Assembly (NCBI GenBank): GCA_030645495.1
Contig: JAUSLV010000019.1
Span: 1 to 64,000 of the forward strand
Origin: Actinomycetota bacterium
GTDB taxonomy: Bacteria > Actinomycetota > Acidimicrobiia > Acidimicrobiales > Ilumatobacteraceae
DNA length: 64,000 nt
Direction: 5' to 3'
Shown: in pieces, positions 8,255-15,274 of the stretch
How the letters are laid out: each line of letters opens with the position of its first letter
Numbering within the stretch: position 1 is the stretch's first letter
Translations under genes and position numbers: made by a program
The notes under the pieces: generated by a model
The model's database searches: none
What the model was told of the DNA's origin: nothing
What the model saw: the letters and a program-made list of their open reading frames with translations, nothing else

Positions 8255-9481
8255 CCCGAGTGCCGCCACCGGGTCGGCCACCGGGGTGATGCCGTACAAC
8301 TCCGTGCCGTAGGCCAACACGTCGATGTGGTGGCCACGGGCGTACTCGACGATCGTCCGGTGCTCGTGCTCGGGGTCGGCGATCTCGGCCATCAGGCCGA
8401 GCACGGCCACCCGCCGCGACGCCGGCAGGTCGGCCAAGGCGTCGAGCGCGGCACGCATGCTGGTGGGGTTGGCGTTGTAGCTGTCGTTGAGGATGGTCGC
8501 GCCGCTGGGCGCGCGCCGGACCTCCATCCGCATCGCGGTGAGGCCCACGTCGGCAAGAGCGGCCGCGCCCGCTGCAAGATCGCCACCGACAGCGCCGACG
8601 CACGCCAGCGCCGCTGCCGCGTTGTGCACCATGTGCCGACCACTGACCCCGAGGTGCACCTCGGCCGAGCCCCACGGTGTGTGCAGGTGGAACGTGGGCC
8701 GGGCGATGTCGTCGAGGCGCACGTCGCTGATCCGCACCTGCAGGTCGGGGTGCGTCCCCTCGCCGTAGAACACCACCGTTGCTGCCGACCGCTGCGCCAT
8801 CGTTCGCACACGGATGTCGTCGTGGTTGAGGATCGCCACACCGGTCGCGGGCAGGCTCTCGATCAGCTCGCCCTTGGCCCGCGCCACCCCGTCGATCCCG
8901 CCCACACGGTCGCTGTGCGCCTCGGCCACACGAGTGACCACACCGATCGTGGGCCGGCCCACGCGGCACAGCTCGGCGATCTCACCGTGGCCGCGCATGC
9001 CCATCTCCAGCACCAGCACCTCGGTGCCCTCGGGGGTGTTCAGCACCGTGGTGGGCAGCCCTTGCTCGTTGTTGAAGCTGCGCTCGTTGGCCCACGTGCT
9101 GCGGCTGGCGGCGAGCGCGGCCCAGGCGAGATCCTTGGTACTGGTCTTGCCCACCGAACCGGTGATGCCGATCACCGGTCCTTCGAACCGCAGGCGCTGC
9201 GCCGCAGCGAGCGCCATCAGCGCGCGCAGCGTGTCGGGCACCTCGATCGCCGTTCCCGATGTCGGTTCGCCTGCAGCCGGGCGCGACGTGAGGTACGCCG
9301 CCGCGCCTCTGGCCAGCGCCCCACCGATGAACTCGTGCCCGTCGCGTTCGGCCATCAACGGCACGAACAACTGGCCGGGTTGGGTGGAACGTGAATCGAA
9401 CGACGCTCCATCGATCAACACGTCGGGGCCGGTCAGTCGCCCGCCTGTGGCAGCGGCCACGTCGCTTGCTCGGAAACGCAT
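8126..9481 (-). CDS. murF: UDP-N-acetylmuramoyl-tripeptide--D-alanyl-D-alanine ligase
   Basis: Adds D-Ala-D-Ala to the UDP-MurNAc-tripeptide, the last cytoplasmic step of peptidoglycan precursor synthesis. The 451-residue product shows the Mur-ligase order: N-terminal UDP-binding domain (FDSRSTQPGQLFVPL), ATP P-loop GITGSVGKTSTKDL, the central EMGMRGHGEI segment, and the C-terminal domain with ILNDSYNANPTSMRAAL and LVKGSRVVGLERV. The start at 9481 is supported by a TACCGT -10 box 8 bases upstream. It diverges from ddl, which makes its D-Ala-D-Ala substrate, so the pair is functionally linked. Its end overlaps the MFS gene by 129 bases. Confidence 0.95.
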   Translation of the reverse strand: MRFRASDVAAATGGRLTGPDVLIDGASFDSRSTQPGQLFVPLMAERDGHEFIGGALARGAAAYLTSRPAAGEPTSGTAIEVPDTLRALMALAAAQRLRFEGPVIGITGSVGKTSTKDLAWAALAASRSTWANERSFNNEQGLPTTVLNTPEGTEVLVLEMGMRGHGEIAELCRVGRPTIGVVTRVAEAHSDRVGGIDGVARAKGELIESLPATGVAILNHDDIRVRTMAQRSAATVVFYGEGTHPDLQVRISDVRLDDIARPTFHLHTPWGSAEVHLGVSGRHMVHNAAAALACVGAVGGDLAAGAAALADVGLTAMRMEVRRAPSGATILNDSYNANPTSMRAALDALADLPASRRVAVLGLMAEIADPEHEHRTIVEYARGHHIDVLAYGTELYGITPVADPVAALGSLARGDAVLVKGSRVVGLERVAAALLCDSQVDEFDVAPPRQE

Positions 9482-9489
9482 CGTGCAAC

Positions 9490-9499
9490 ACGGTACCGT
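9490..9499. promoter_or_regulatory. Symmetric bidirectional -10 element, murF / ddl
   Basis: The 10-base palindrome ACGGTACCGT contains TACCGT on both strands (plus 9494-9499, minus 9495-9490). The plus copy lies 9 bases before the ddl ATG and the minus copy 8 bases before the murF ATG, so one palindrome can serve as -10 box for both genes. This resembles the symmetric bidirectional promoters described in bacteria; its use here is inferred from position. Confidence 0.65.
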
Positions 9500-9508
9500 C
9501 GGGGTCGC

Positions 9509-10630
9509 ATGACGGCCGCCACCCAACACCCCCAGCACGGCGATCCGGCCGTCCACCACGATCCCTCTGGGCGGATCCACCTCATCGTGCTGTTCGGCGG
9601 CCAGTCGGCCGAGCACGACGTCAGCTGCACCACTGCTGCGCACGTGCTGCGCGCCGCCGACCCAGCGAAGTACGACATCACCCCGATCGGCATCGGCCGC
9701 GACGGCCGCTGGTCGTTGGCCACCGCGGCGTTGGCCGCGCTCACCGAGGGCGCACACGCGTTGCCCAGCCGCCTCGACGCCACCGGCGATTCCATCGAGC
9801 CGACCGTGGCGATCACGCCCAGCACCACTGGCCGCACGGTGGTGGTGCCGTTGTTGCACGGCCCGCTCGGCGAGGACGGCACCGTGCAGGGCATGCTCGA
9901 GCTGGCCGACCTTGCGTACGTGGGCTCGGGTGTGTTGGGTTCGGCGGTGGCGATGGACAAGGCGATGGCCAAAGAGGTCACCGCGGCCCACGGCATTCCC
10001 CAAGCCCGCCACCTCGCCGTGCGCGCCGACCAGTGCGGCCCGGGCACCCCGGCGCACCTGGCGAACTCGCTCGGCCTTCCCGTGTTCGTGAAGCCGGCCA
10101 ACATGGGTTCGTCGGTGGGCGTCACCAAGGCCAAGACGATCGAGGCGGTCCGCGACGCGCTGGAGGTCGCCTTCAGCTACGACGAGTGGGCCGTCATCGA
10201 GGAAGCCATCGACGGGCGCGAGATCGAGGTGGCCGTGCTGGGCAACCTGCAGCCGAGGGCCAGCGTGCCCGGCGAGATCGTGCCCGGCGCCGAGTTCTAC
10301 GACTACGCCGACAAGTACCTCGACGACGGCTCGCAGGCGCTCGTGCCCGCCCCACTCACCGCTGAGCAGGTCGACGAGGTACGGGCCCTCGCTCTGCGAG
10401 CGTTCACCGCCTTGCGCTGCGAAGGCCTGTCGCGAGTCGACTTCTTCTTCGAGGAAGGTGGCCGAGGCTTCCTGCTCAACGAGGTGAACACGATGCCCGG
10501 CTTCACCCCGATCTCGATGTACCCCAAGCTGTGGATCGCCAGCGGCCTCAGCTACGCCGACCTGATCGACGAACTGGTGCGGCTGGCGATCGAACGCCAC
10601 ACCCGTCGCCGCCGCAACACGACCCACTGA
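9509..10630 (+). CDS. ddl: D-alanine--D-alanine ligase
   Basis: ATP-dependent joining of two D-alanines for cell-wall synthesis. It has 373 residues with the ATP-grasp order: N-terminal LIVLFGGQSAEHDVSC, the central VFVKPANMGSSVGVTKAK and EEAIDGREIEVAVLGN segments, and the metal/phosphate site FLLNEVNTMPGFTPISMYPKL. The first roughly 20 residues precede the usual family start, but the promoter spacing supports the ATG at 9509. It diverges from murF, which consumes its product. The next gene follows after 16 bp. Confidence 0.95.
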   Translation: MTAATQHPQHGDPAVHHDPSGRIHLIVLFGGQSAEHDVSCTTAAHVLRAADPAKYDITPIGIGRDGRWSLATAALAALTEGAHALPSRLDATGDSIEPTVAITPSTTGRTVVVPLLHGPLGEDGTVQGMLELADLAYVGSGVLGSAVAMDKAMAKEVTAAHGIPQARHLAVRADQCGPGTPAHLANSLGLPVFVKPANMGSSVGVTKAKTIEAVRDALEVAFSYDEWAVIEEAIDGREIEVAVLGNLQPRASVPGEIVPGAEFYDYADKYLDDGSQALVPAPLTAEQVDEVRALALRAFTALRCEGLSRVDFFFEEGGRGFLLNEVNTMPGFTPISMYPKLWIASGLSYADLIDELVRLAIERHTRRRRNTTH

Positions 10631-10646
10631 CGCAAAGGCCCCGCCG

Positions 10647-11381
10647 ATGACCACCCCGTTCCTCTCACGCCGCCGCAGCAACCGCCGGCTGCTGCTCGGG
10701 CTCACCATCGCCGCCGCCGTCGCGGCCACAGTGGTGCTGGTGTGGAGCGGCGACGACACCGCCACGCCGCCGGTGTCCACGGTCGCGGTGGTCAACACGC
10801 CGGTCGACATCGGCTGCCTCGACGACCCCGGCGCGGAAGCCGCCGAGGCCAGGCACTGGTACTCGTACGACGCGAAGGGCGGCCTGAACCTCGACGGCGA
10901 GATCGTGCCCAGCCTGCGGATCGGCGACTACGCCGCGCTGGCGTTCGACGAGATCCATGCGCACGTCGGGTCGTACGCAACGTCCGCGATCCGCGACGTG
11001 GCCCCCGACCCGTCGTTCTGCACGACCGACCGGTTCGTGGGCGTCGAGTTCGCCGACGGGAGTGAGTTGAACCTCCTCGCCTGGCGTTCGGTCGCCGCGG
11101 CCTCACCCCAATGGGTACCCAGCGAGGTGCCGTTCGTGCAGGTCGACGACTCCACGTTCGTGTCCGAGGGCCCCCACCTGGTGGCGGTGATGAAGGTCGC
11201 CCCCGACGGAACGACGGTGGCCGCCATCGCCTATGGCATCAACGCTCGCGAGCGGTTCGCGCGCGCCAGCGGCCCGATTCCCGTGTCGACACTGGCGGTG
11301 GATCTGGGGTCGGCAACCATCACTGTGGCGCAACTCACGCCGATCGCCGAGGCGATGCTCGCGTTCTCCGTCGCGCGCTAG
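10647..11381 (+). CDS. Hypothetical membrane-anchored protein
   Basis: I do not recognise this 244-residue protein. A basic N-terminus (SRRRSNRRLLL) leads into one hydrophobic segment at about residues 13-33, fitting a signal anchor with the rest outside the cytoplasm. The outer part has few cysteines (Cys in VDIGCLDD and DPSFCTTD could form a disulfide) and no catalytic motif I can name. It follows ddl by 16 bp and may be cotranscribed. Its stop codon TAG forms part of a -10-like box for the next gene. Confidence 0.7.
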   Translation: MTTPFLSRRRSNRRLLLGLTIAAAVAATVVLVWSGDDTATPPVSTVAVVNTPVDIGCLDDPGAEAAEARHWYSYDAKGGLNLDGEIVPSLRIGDYAALAFDEIHAHVGSYATSAIRDVAPDPSFCTTDRFVGVEFADGSELNLLAWRSVAAASPQWVPSEVPFVQVDDSTFVSEGPHLVAVMKVAPDGTTVAAIAYGINARERFARASGPIPVSTLAVDLGSATITVAQLTPIAEAMLAFSVAR

Positions 11382-11391
11382 CGTCCGCGGG

Positions 11392-12645
11392 GTGAGCACC
11401 ACCCCGACCCACACCTCCACCCCCAATAGCTTCGACGCCCAGCGCGCCATCCGCGACCTTCGCGAGCTGGCCGGCCGCACTGGTGGGCCCGCCGGTTCGC
11501 GCCGGCTGTGCTGGACGCCCGAGTGGGCCGAGGCCCGCGCCATGCTGCGCGAGGAACTGTCCACGCTGCCGATCACAATCGAGCAGGACGAAGCGGGCAA
11601 CCTGTGGGCCTACCTGAAGGGGCAGTCGCCCGACACGGTGGTGGTGGGTTCACACCTCGATTCGGTTCCTGCCGGCGGATGGCTCGACGGGGCGCTGGGC
11701 GTGATGGGTGGGCTGGAGGTGCTGCGCTCGTTGGCGTCGGCACCCCAGCCACCCAAGCGTTCGTTCGCCCTGGTCGATTGGGCGGACGAAGAGGGTGCCC
11801 GCTTCAGTCGCAGCCTGTTCGGCAGCGGCGCCGTCGTGGGCACGCTCGATCTCGACATCCTGCGCGAGCTGAAGGACAAGCAGGGCAACGCGTTGCCCGA
11901 GGTGGTGGCGCAACACGGTGTCGTGCTCGATGCGATGGATGGTGCCCGCACCCGGCTGGAGCACGTGGTGGCCTATCTCGAGCTGCACATCGAGCAAGGC
12001 CCGGTGCTCGAACAGCACGGCCTTGGCGTGGGTGTGGTCACCGGCACGGTGGGCATCGAGCGCGAGCGGTTGGTGTTCAACGGGCAGGCTGCGCACGCCG
12101 GCACGATGCCGATGCCGATGCGTCGCGACTCGCTGAGGGCGATGAGCCGTTTCGCGCTCGAACTGGCCGAGATCGGCCTGCGCCACAACGGCGTCACCAC
12201 CGTCGGCAGCGTCACCTGCTGGCCGGGCGTCGTCACCGCCGTGCCCGGCCAGACCGTGTGCACGATGGACATGCGCCACATCGACGCCGACGCGCTGGCG
12301 GCGATGTTCGCCGAGGCCAAGGATGCGGCCGCCCGCGCGGCTGCGGCGGAGGACTGCTCGGTGGAGTTCGAGCACATCTTCCGTATCCCGCCGATGATCT
12401 TCGACCCGGTGCTCGTGGAATCGGTGCGCAACGCGGTCGAGGCCGTGGAGGGCCACCGCTTCGAGCTGCCCAGCGGTGCGCTGCACGATGCCTCGGAGAT
12501 GGCCCGCGTGGTGCCCACGGCGATGGTGTTCACGTCGTCGATCGCCGGCCTGTCGCACACGAAGGAAGAAGACACGCCCGACGACCACCTGGCCAAGGGC
12601 ATCACCGCCTTCCACCAGGCCGTGCTCGAAGCCATCAACCGGTGA
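11392..12645 (+). CDS. M20-family amidohydrolase (allantoate amidohydrolase / N-carbamoyl-L-amino-acid hydrolase type)
   Basis: Zinc- or manganese-dependent C-N hydrolase of 417 residues, the normal family size. Metal-site residues are His88 in VVGSHLDSVPAGGWLDG, Asp99 in the same loop, the Glu pair in WADEEGARF and LELHIEQGPVLE, and the late His in GLSHTKEEDTPDDHL. The dimerisation-domain segment AAHAGTMPMPMRRD is also present. The GTG start at 11392 follows a TAGCGT box (11379-11384) by 7 bases, which argues against longer in-frame starts inside the previous gene. The allantoate, carbamoyl-amino-acid or ureido substrate is not decided by sequence. Confidence 0.88.
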   Translation: MSTTPTHTSTPNSFDAQRAIRDLRELAGRTGGPAGSRRLCWTPEWAEARAMLREELSTLPITIEQDEAGNLWAYLKGQSPDTVVVGSHLDSVPAGGWLDGALGVMGGLEVLRSLASAPQPPKRSFALVDWADEEGARFSRSLFGSGAVVGTLDLDILRELKDKQGNALPEVVAQHGVVLDAMDGARTRLEHVVAYLELHIEQGPVLEQHGLGVGVVTGTVGIERERLVFNGQAAHAGTMPMPMRRDSLRAMSRFALELAEIGLRHNGVTTVGSVTCWPGVVTAVPGQTVCTMDMRHIDADALAAMFAEAKDAAARAAAAEDCSVEFEHIFRIPPMIFDPVLVESVRNAVEAVEGHRFELPSGALHDASEMARVVPTAMVFTSSIAGLSHTKEEDTPDDHLAKGITAFHQAVLEAINR

Positions 12646-12950
12646 GCGCGCCGACGTACGAGTTCAGCGCCCCGCTGTGGCTGTGGGGCGGCAACGCATC
12701 GTGGTACTTCCTCACCCTCCCGTTCGACGTCACCGATGAGATCGACGAGATCACCACCGGCAAGCAGGCCGGGTTCGGTTCGGTGCCGGTGAAGGTGACC
12801 GTCGGGCGCACCACCTGGACGACGTCGGTGTTCCCTTCCAAGGACCAGCAATCGTTCATCCTCCCGGTGAAGGCCCCCGTGCGCAGGGCCGAAGGCTTGG
12901 TGGAAGGATCGCCCGTGAGCGTTCGCCTGGAGCTGGCCGCCTACGAATGA
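12642..12950 (+). CDS. DUF1905 domain protein
   Basis: A 102-residue protein made almost entirely of a DUF1905 beta-barrel-like domain: an N-terminal WYFLTLP strand, a central FGSVPVKVTVGRTTWTTSVFP segment, and the closing LPVKAPVRRAEGLVEG with valine-rich strands. The domain's function is unknown. It starts with GTG overlapping the previous stop by 4 bases (GTGA), so it is translationally coupled to the M20 hydrolase. Its stop abuts the stop of the convergent lipoprotein gene with no gap, sharing the palindrome TGATCA. Confidence 0.85.
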   Translation: MSAPTYEFSAPLWLWGGNASWYFLTLPFDVTDEIDEITTGKQAGFGSVPVKVTVGRTTWTTSVFPSKDQQSFILPVKAPVRRAEGLVEGSPVSVRLELAAYE

Positions 12951-13904
12951 TCAGGCCGGGCGCAGCGCCGACCGCGGCAACACGGTGATGCTGTCGTCGT
13001 ACGAGTTCGTGAGCCAGAGTTCGGTGGCGGTGATCGCCATCGCCGTAGGGCGCAGCTGCAGGTGGAACGAGCCGAGCACAGCACCCGTCTGCGGATCGAG
13101 TTGGTACACGTCCTGGCTCGGCTGGTCGAGCAGCCACAGCGAATCGTCGGGACCGACGAACAGCGAGCCAGCTGCGTCGAGGATCGTCTCGCCCACGGGC
13201 AGTTCCACCGCGACGTCGAGGCGTTCGCCCGTAGCCGCGTCGACCACCACGTACTCGCCGTACCGGTCGGCCAGCCAGATCACATCGCCCACCAACACCG
13301 CTGACTCGTACGACTCGTCGAGGCGCACCGTCGTGGCGAACTCTCGCGTCTGCGGATCGAAGGCCGAGAAGGAGAAATCGCTGTCGGCCACCGTCACCCA
13401 GACGGTGTTGCCGACCGTGATCAGCGGCACCCCGACCACTTCGTACTCAGACCCGTTCGAGTTCAGCGGCAGCGCCACCTGACCGAGGTCCTCCGCCGTG
13501 ACCGGATCGATCTCATAGAGATCGCCGTCGCTGAAGCCGAACAGCCGCCCGCCGACGGTGGCCAACGACCTGTAGGCACGGTCGTTCGACGCCACGCTGC
13601 CCGTCGCCGTGTCGAGCCTGGCGACACCGAACATGCCCATCACCCACACGACCCCGTCCTCGACCTCGATGGCGTTCGAGCCACCCCCACCGAGATCGAT
13701 CTCGCTCCGCCGTTCATGCGTGGCTGCGTCGAACTCGATCGCCACATCGCCCACCAGCACCCACACGCTGCCGTCGGCCTCGACGATGGGGCTCGACACG
13801 TCGGCCACCCGCACCCGCTGCTCGGGCGACGTCGATGCATCGTCGCCACACGCGATGAGCCCGCCCAGCAGACCCGCCAACAACCACCCCGATGCTCGCC
13901 TCAT
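12951..13904 (-). CDS. Putative lipoprotein with beta-propeller-like repeats
   Basis: A 317-residue secreted protein. An N-terminal signal with lipobox LIAC (Cys19) predicts a lipoprotein. The mature part has repeated units of the type SVWVLVGDVAIEFDAATHERR, VVWVMGMFGVARLDTATG and TVWVTVADSDFSFSAFDPQTRE, the pattern of WD40/PQQ-like or Vgb-type beta-propellers. No enzyme motif is visible; such proteins usually bind ligands or sense. It is the last gene of a minus-strand run vapB-vapC-tetR-lipoprotein, 12 bp after tetR, and could be controlled by that TetR. Confidence 0.75.
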   Translation of the reverse strand: MRRASGWLLAGLLGGLIACGDDASTSPEQRVRVADVSSPIVEADGSVWVLVGDVAIEFDAATHERRSEIDLGGGGSNAIEVEDGVVWVMGMFGVARLDTATGSVASNDRAYRSLATVGGRLFGFSDGDLYEIDPVTAEDLGQVALPLNSNGSEYEVVGVPLITVGNTVWVTVADSDFSFSAFDPQTREFATTVRLDESYESAVLVGDVIWLADRYGEYVVVDAATGERLDVAVELPVGETILDAAGSLFVGPDDSLWLLDQPSQDVYQLDPQTGAVLGSFHLQLRPTAMAITATELWLTNSYDDSITVLPRSALRPA

Positions 13905-13916
13905 CCGGAAATCTTG

Positions 13917-14513
13917 TCAGGCCGGGGCGAGCGCCGCACGCAGGAAGGCCAGCAGCTCGCCGCGCAGACGGCGCAGCTCCACCGTGTCGGCCTGCCAGCC
14001 CACGGCGCGCAGCACCTCCGGCTCGGTAGCGATACCGGTGACCGTGGCGTAACAGAGCGCGGCGATGAGGCGCGGGTCGGCGCGGCGGATGCGGCCGCGA
14101 TCCATCTCCGACTGCAGATACACGACCGCGCGGTCCACCAACGGCTTCAGCTCGGCGCTGAACCGCTCGCCGAGCGCCGGCGACAAACGGCTGACCTCAC
14201 GAATCAGGCCCAGCAGCGACGGGCGCCGAACTGCCGGTCGGAACACCGCCTTCACCACCGCTTCGATGCGGTCGAGTGGGTCGTCGGTGGCGCTGCGGAT
14301 CGCGGCCTGGATCACGACACCCAACTGCAGCGCGGTGTGCACCAGCACCGCCTGCACCAGGTCGTCCTTGCTGGGGAACCAGTACAGCAACGTCTGCTTG
14401 GCCACCCCCACCTCGGCGGCGATCACGTCGAGCGACACGGCCTCGACCCCGCGCAGGCCGAACAGGTCGGTGGCAGCTTCCAGGATGCGGGCGCGAGTGT
14501 CGGTGCGAGCCAT
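13917..14513 (-). CDS. TetR-family transcriptional regulator
   Basis: A 198-residue regulator. The N-terminal TetR helix-turn-helix is clear (RARILEAATDLFGLRGVEAVSLDVIAAEVGVAKQTLLYWFPSKDDL), followed by an all-helical ligand domain. The ATG at 14513 gives the standard N-terminus MARTDTRARILEA; a longer frame would enter vapC. It lies 4 bp behind vapC and 12 bp before the lipoprotein gene. It may control its own operon or the divergent fatty-acyl-reductase operon, whose promoter carries a strong palindrome (15231-15254). Ligand unknown. Confidence 0.9.
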   Translation of the reverse strand: MARTDTRARILEAATDLFGLRGVEAVSLDVIAAEVGVAKQTLLYWFPSKDDLVQAVLVHTALQLGVVIQAAIRSATDDPLDRIEAVVKAVFRPAVRRPSLLGLIREVSRLSPALGERFSAELKPLVDRAVVYLQSEMDRGRIRRADPRLIAALCYATVTGIATEPEVLRAVGWQADTVELRRLRGELLAFLRAALAPA

Positions 14514-14517
14514 CGCG

Positions 14518-14928
14518 TCAGGCCCCGAGCAGCTCGAACCGTACGCCGCACCGACGGTAGGTGTCGGCGGCCCGCCGATCGAGCGAGACCAGCGTGGCAC
14601 CGTGCGCTGCAGCCGTCAGAGCGATGAGACCGTCGAAGGTGGCACCCCCAGCAACGCCGCACTCGTGCAGCCGGCCGGGAAGTTCCTTGGCGGCAGCCAC
14701 ATCGAGCTGCAACGGATCGCCCTTGATCGCCGCGATCAAGAAGTCGCGTGCCATCGCAGGCGCGGCGCGGTGCGGCTCGGGCAGACGAGTCAACACGGAG
14801 TACGTCTCGACCAGTACGTGCGCCACGGCACTCACGCCCGCGCCGACGGCCCGGCGAGCGACGTCGTGCTGCTCGTGCCACGTGGCGAAGGCCGCCACGA
14901 GCACGCTGCTGTCGGCCGCACGCTTCAC
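14518..14928 (-). CDS. vapC: PIN-domain toxin, VapC family
   Basis: Ribonuclease toxin of a type II toxin-antitoxin pair, 136 residues, normal length. The PIN acidic residues are in place: Asp6 (AADSSVLVAAF), Glu41 (HVLVETYSVL), Asp99 (GGATFDGLIALTA) and Asp117 (LVSLDRRA). The GTG start at 14928 overlaps the vapB stop by 4 bases (GTGA), the usual coupling that keeps toxin below antitoxin. RNA target unknown. The following tetR gene is only 4 bp away, which is unusual for a toxin-antitoxin unit. Confidence 0.9.
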   Translation of the reverse strand: MKRAADSSVLVAAFATWHEQHDVARRAVGAGVSAVAHVLVETYSVLTRLPEPHRAAPAMARDFLIAAIKGDPLQLDVAAAKELPGRLHECGVAGGATFDGLIALTAAAHGATLVSLDRRAADTYRRCGVRFELLGA

Positions 14929-15170
14929 CGCCGCACCGAGTCGAGCACCTCGCGCACGTCGAGCGCCGTGAGAGGCGGCACGGGGTCGCTGGCGACACAC
15001 ACCAGCACGCCATCGCGCTCGACCAGCTGCTTGGCCACGGCGCGCGGCGAAATGATGATCCGCCCGTCCTCTTCGGCCAGTTCGACCTCGCCACCTTCCA
15101 GCAAACCGAGTGCCTCGCGCATCGGCTTGGGGATCACGACCCGCCCGGCCTTGTCGATGGTGGTGTTCAT
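14925..15170 (-). CDS. vapB: AbrB/SpoVT-type antitoxin, VapB family
   Basis: An 81-residue antitoxin. The N-terminal swapped-hairpin AbrB DNA-binding domain is clear (TTIDKAGRVVIPKPMREALGL, residues 3-23), and the C-terminal tail would wrap VapC. The ATG at 15170 is preferred over an in-frame start at 15242 because the AbrB domain begins at once and a minus-strand TATTCT box lies 6 bases upstream. It probably represses its own operon together with VapC through repeats next to that box. Confidence 0.9.
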   Translation of the reverse strand: MNTTIDKAGRVVIPKPMREALGLLEGGEVELAEEDGRIIISPRAVAKQLVERDGVLVCVASDPVPPLTALDVREVLDSVRR

Positions 15171-15186
15171 ACCATCAGAATACCAT
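15169..15186 (-). promoter_or_regulatory. Probable vapBC promoter and autoregulatory repeats
   Basis: On the minus strand the heptamer ATGGTAT occurs twice, 11 bases apart (15186-15180 and 15175-15169), one helical turn. The -10 box TATTCT (15182-15177) overlaps the first copy and the vapB ATG overlaps the second. This arrangement suits repression by the VapB-VapC complex. Function is inferred. Confidence 0.5.
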
Positions 15187-15230
15187 TCACCTACCAGACG
15201 AGCGCCAGGGCAACAGTATCCGCACGAAGT

Positions 15231-15254
15231 TCTCTCTACCACATGGTAGAGAGA
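15231..15254. promoter_or_regulatory. Operator-like palindrome before the acyl-reductase operon
   Basis: Arms TCTCTCTACC (15231-15240) and GGTAGAGAGA (15245-15254) are perfect reverse complements around ACAT. The site sits just upstream of a TACGCT -10 box (15260-15265) that lies 9 bases before the ATG at 15275. A bound repressor would therefore cover the -35/spacer region. Size and symmetry suit a TetR dimer; the TetR encoded at 13917-14513 is the natural candidate. Confidence 0.6.
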
Positions 15255-15274
15255 TGCGCTACGCTGACGGGCGC

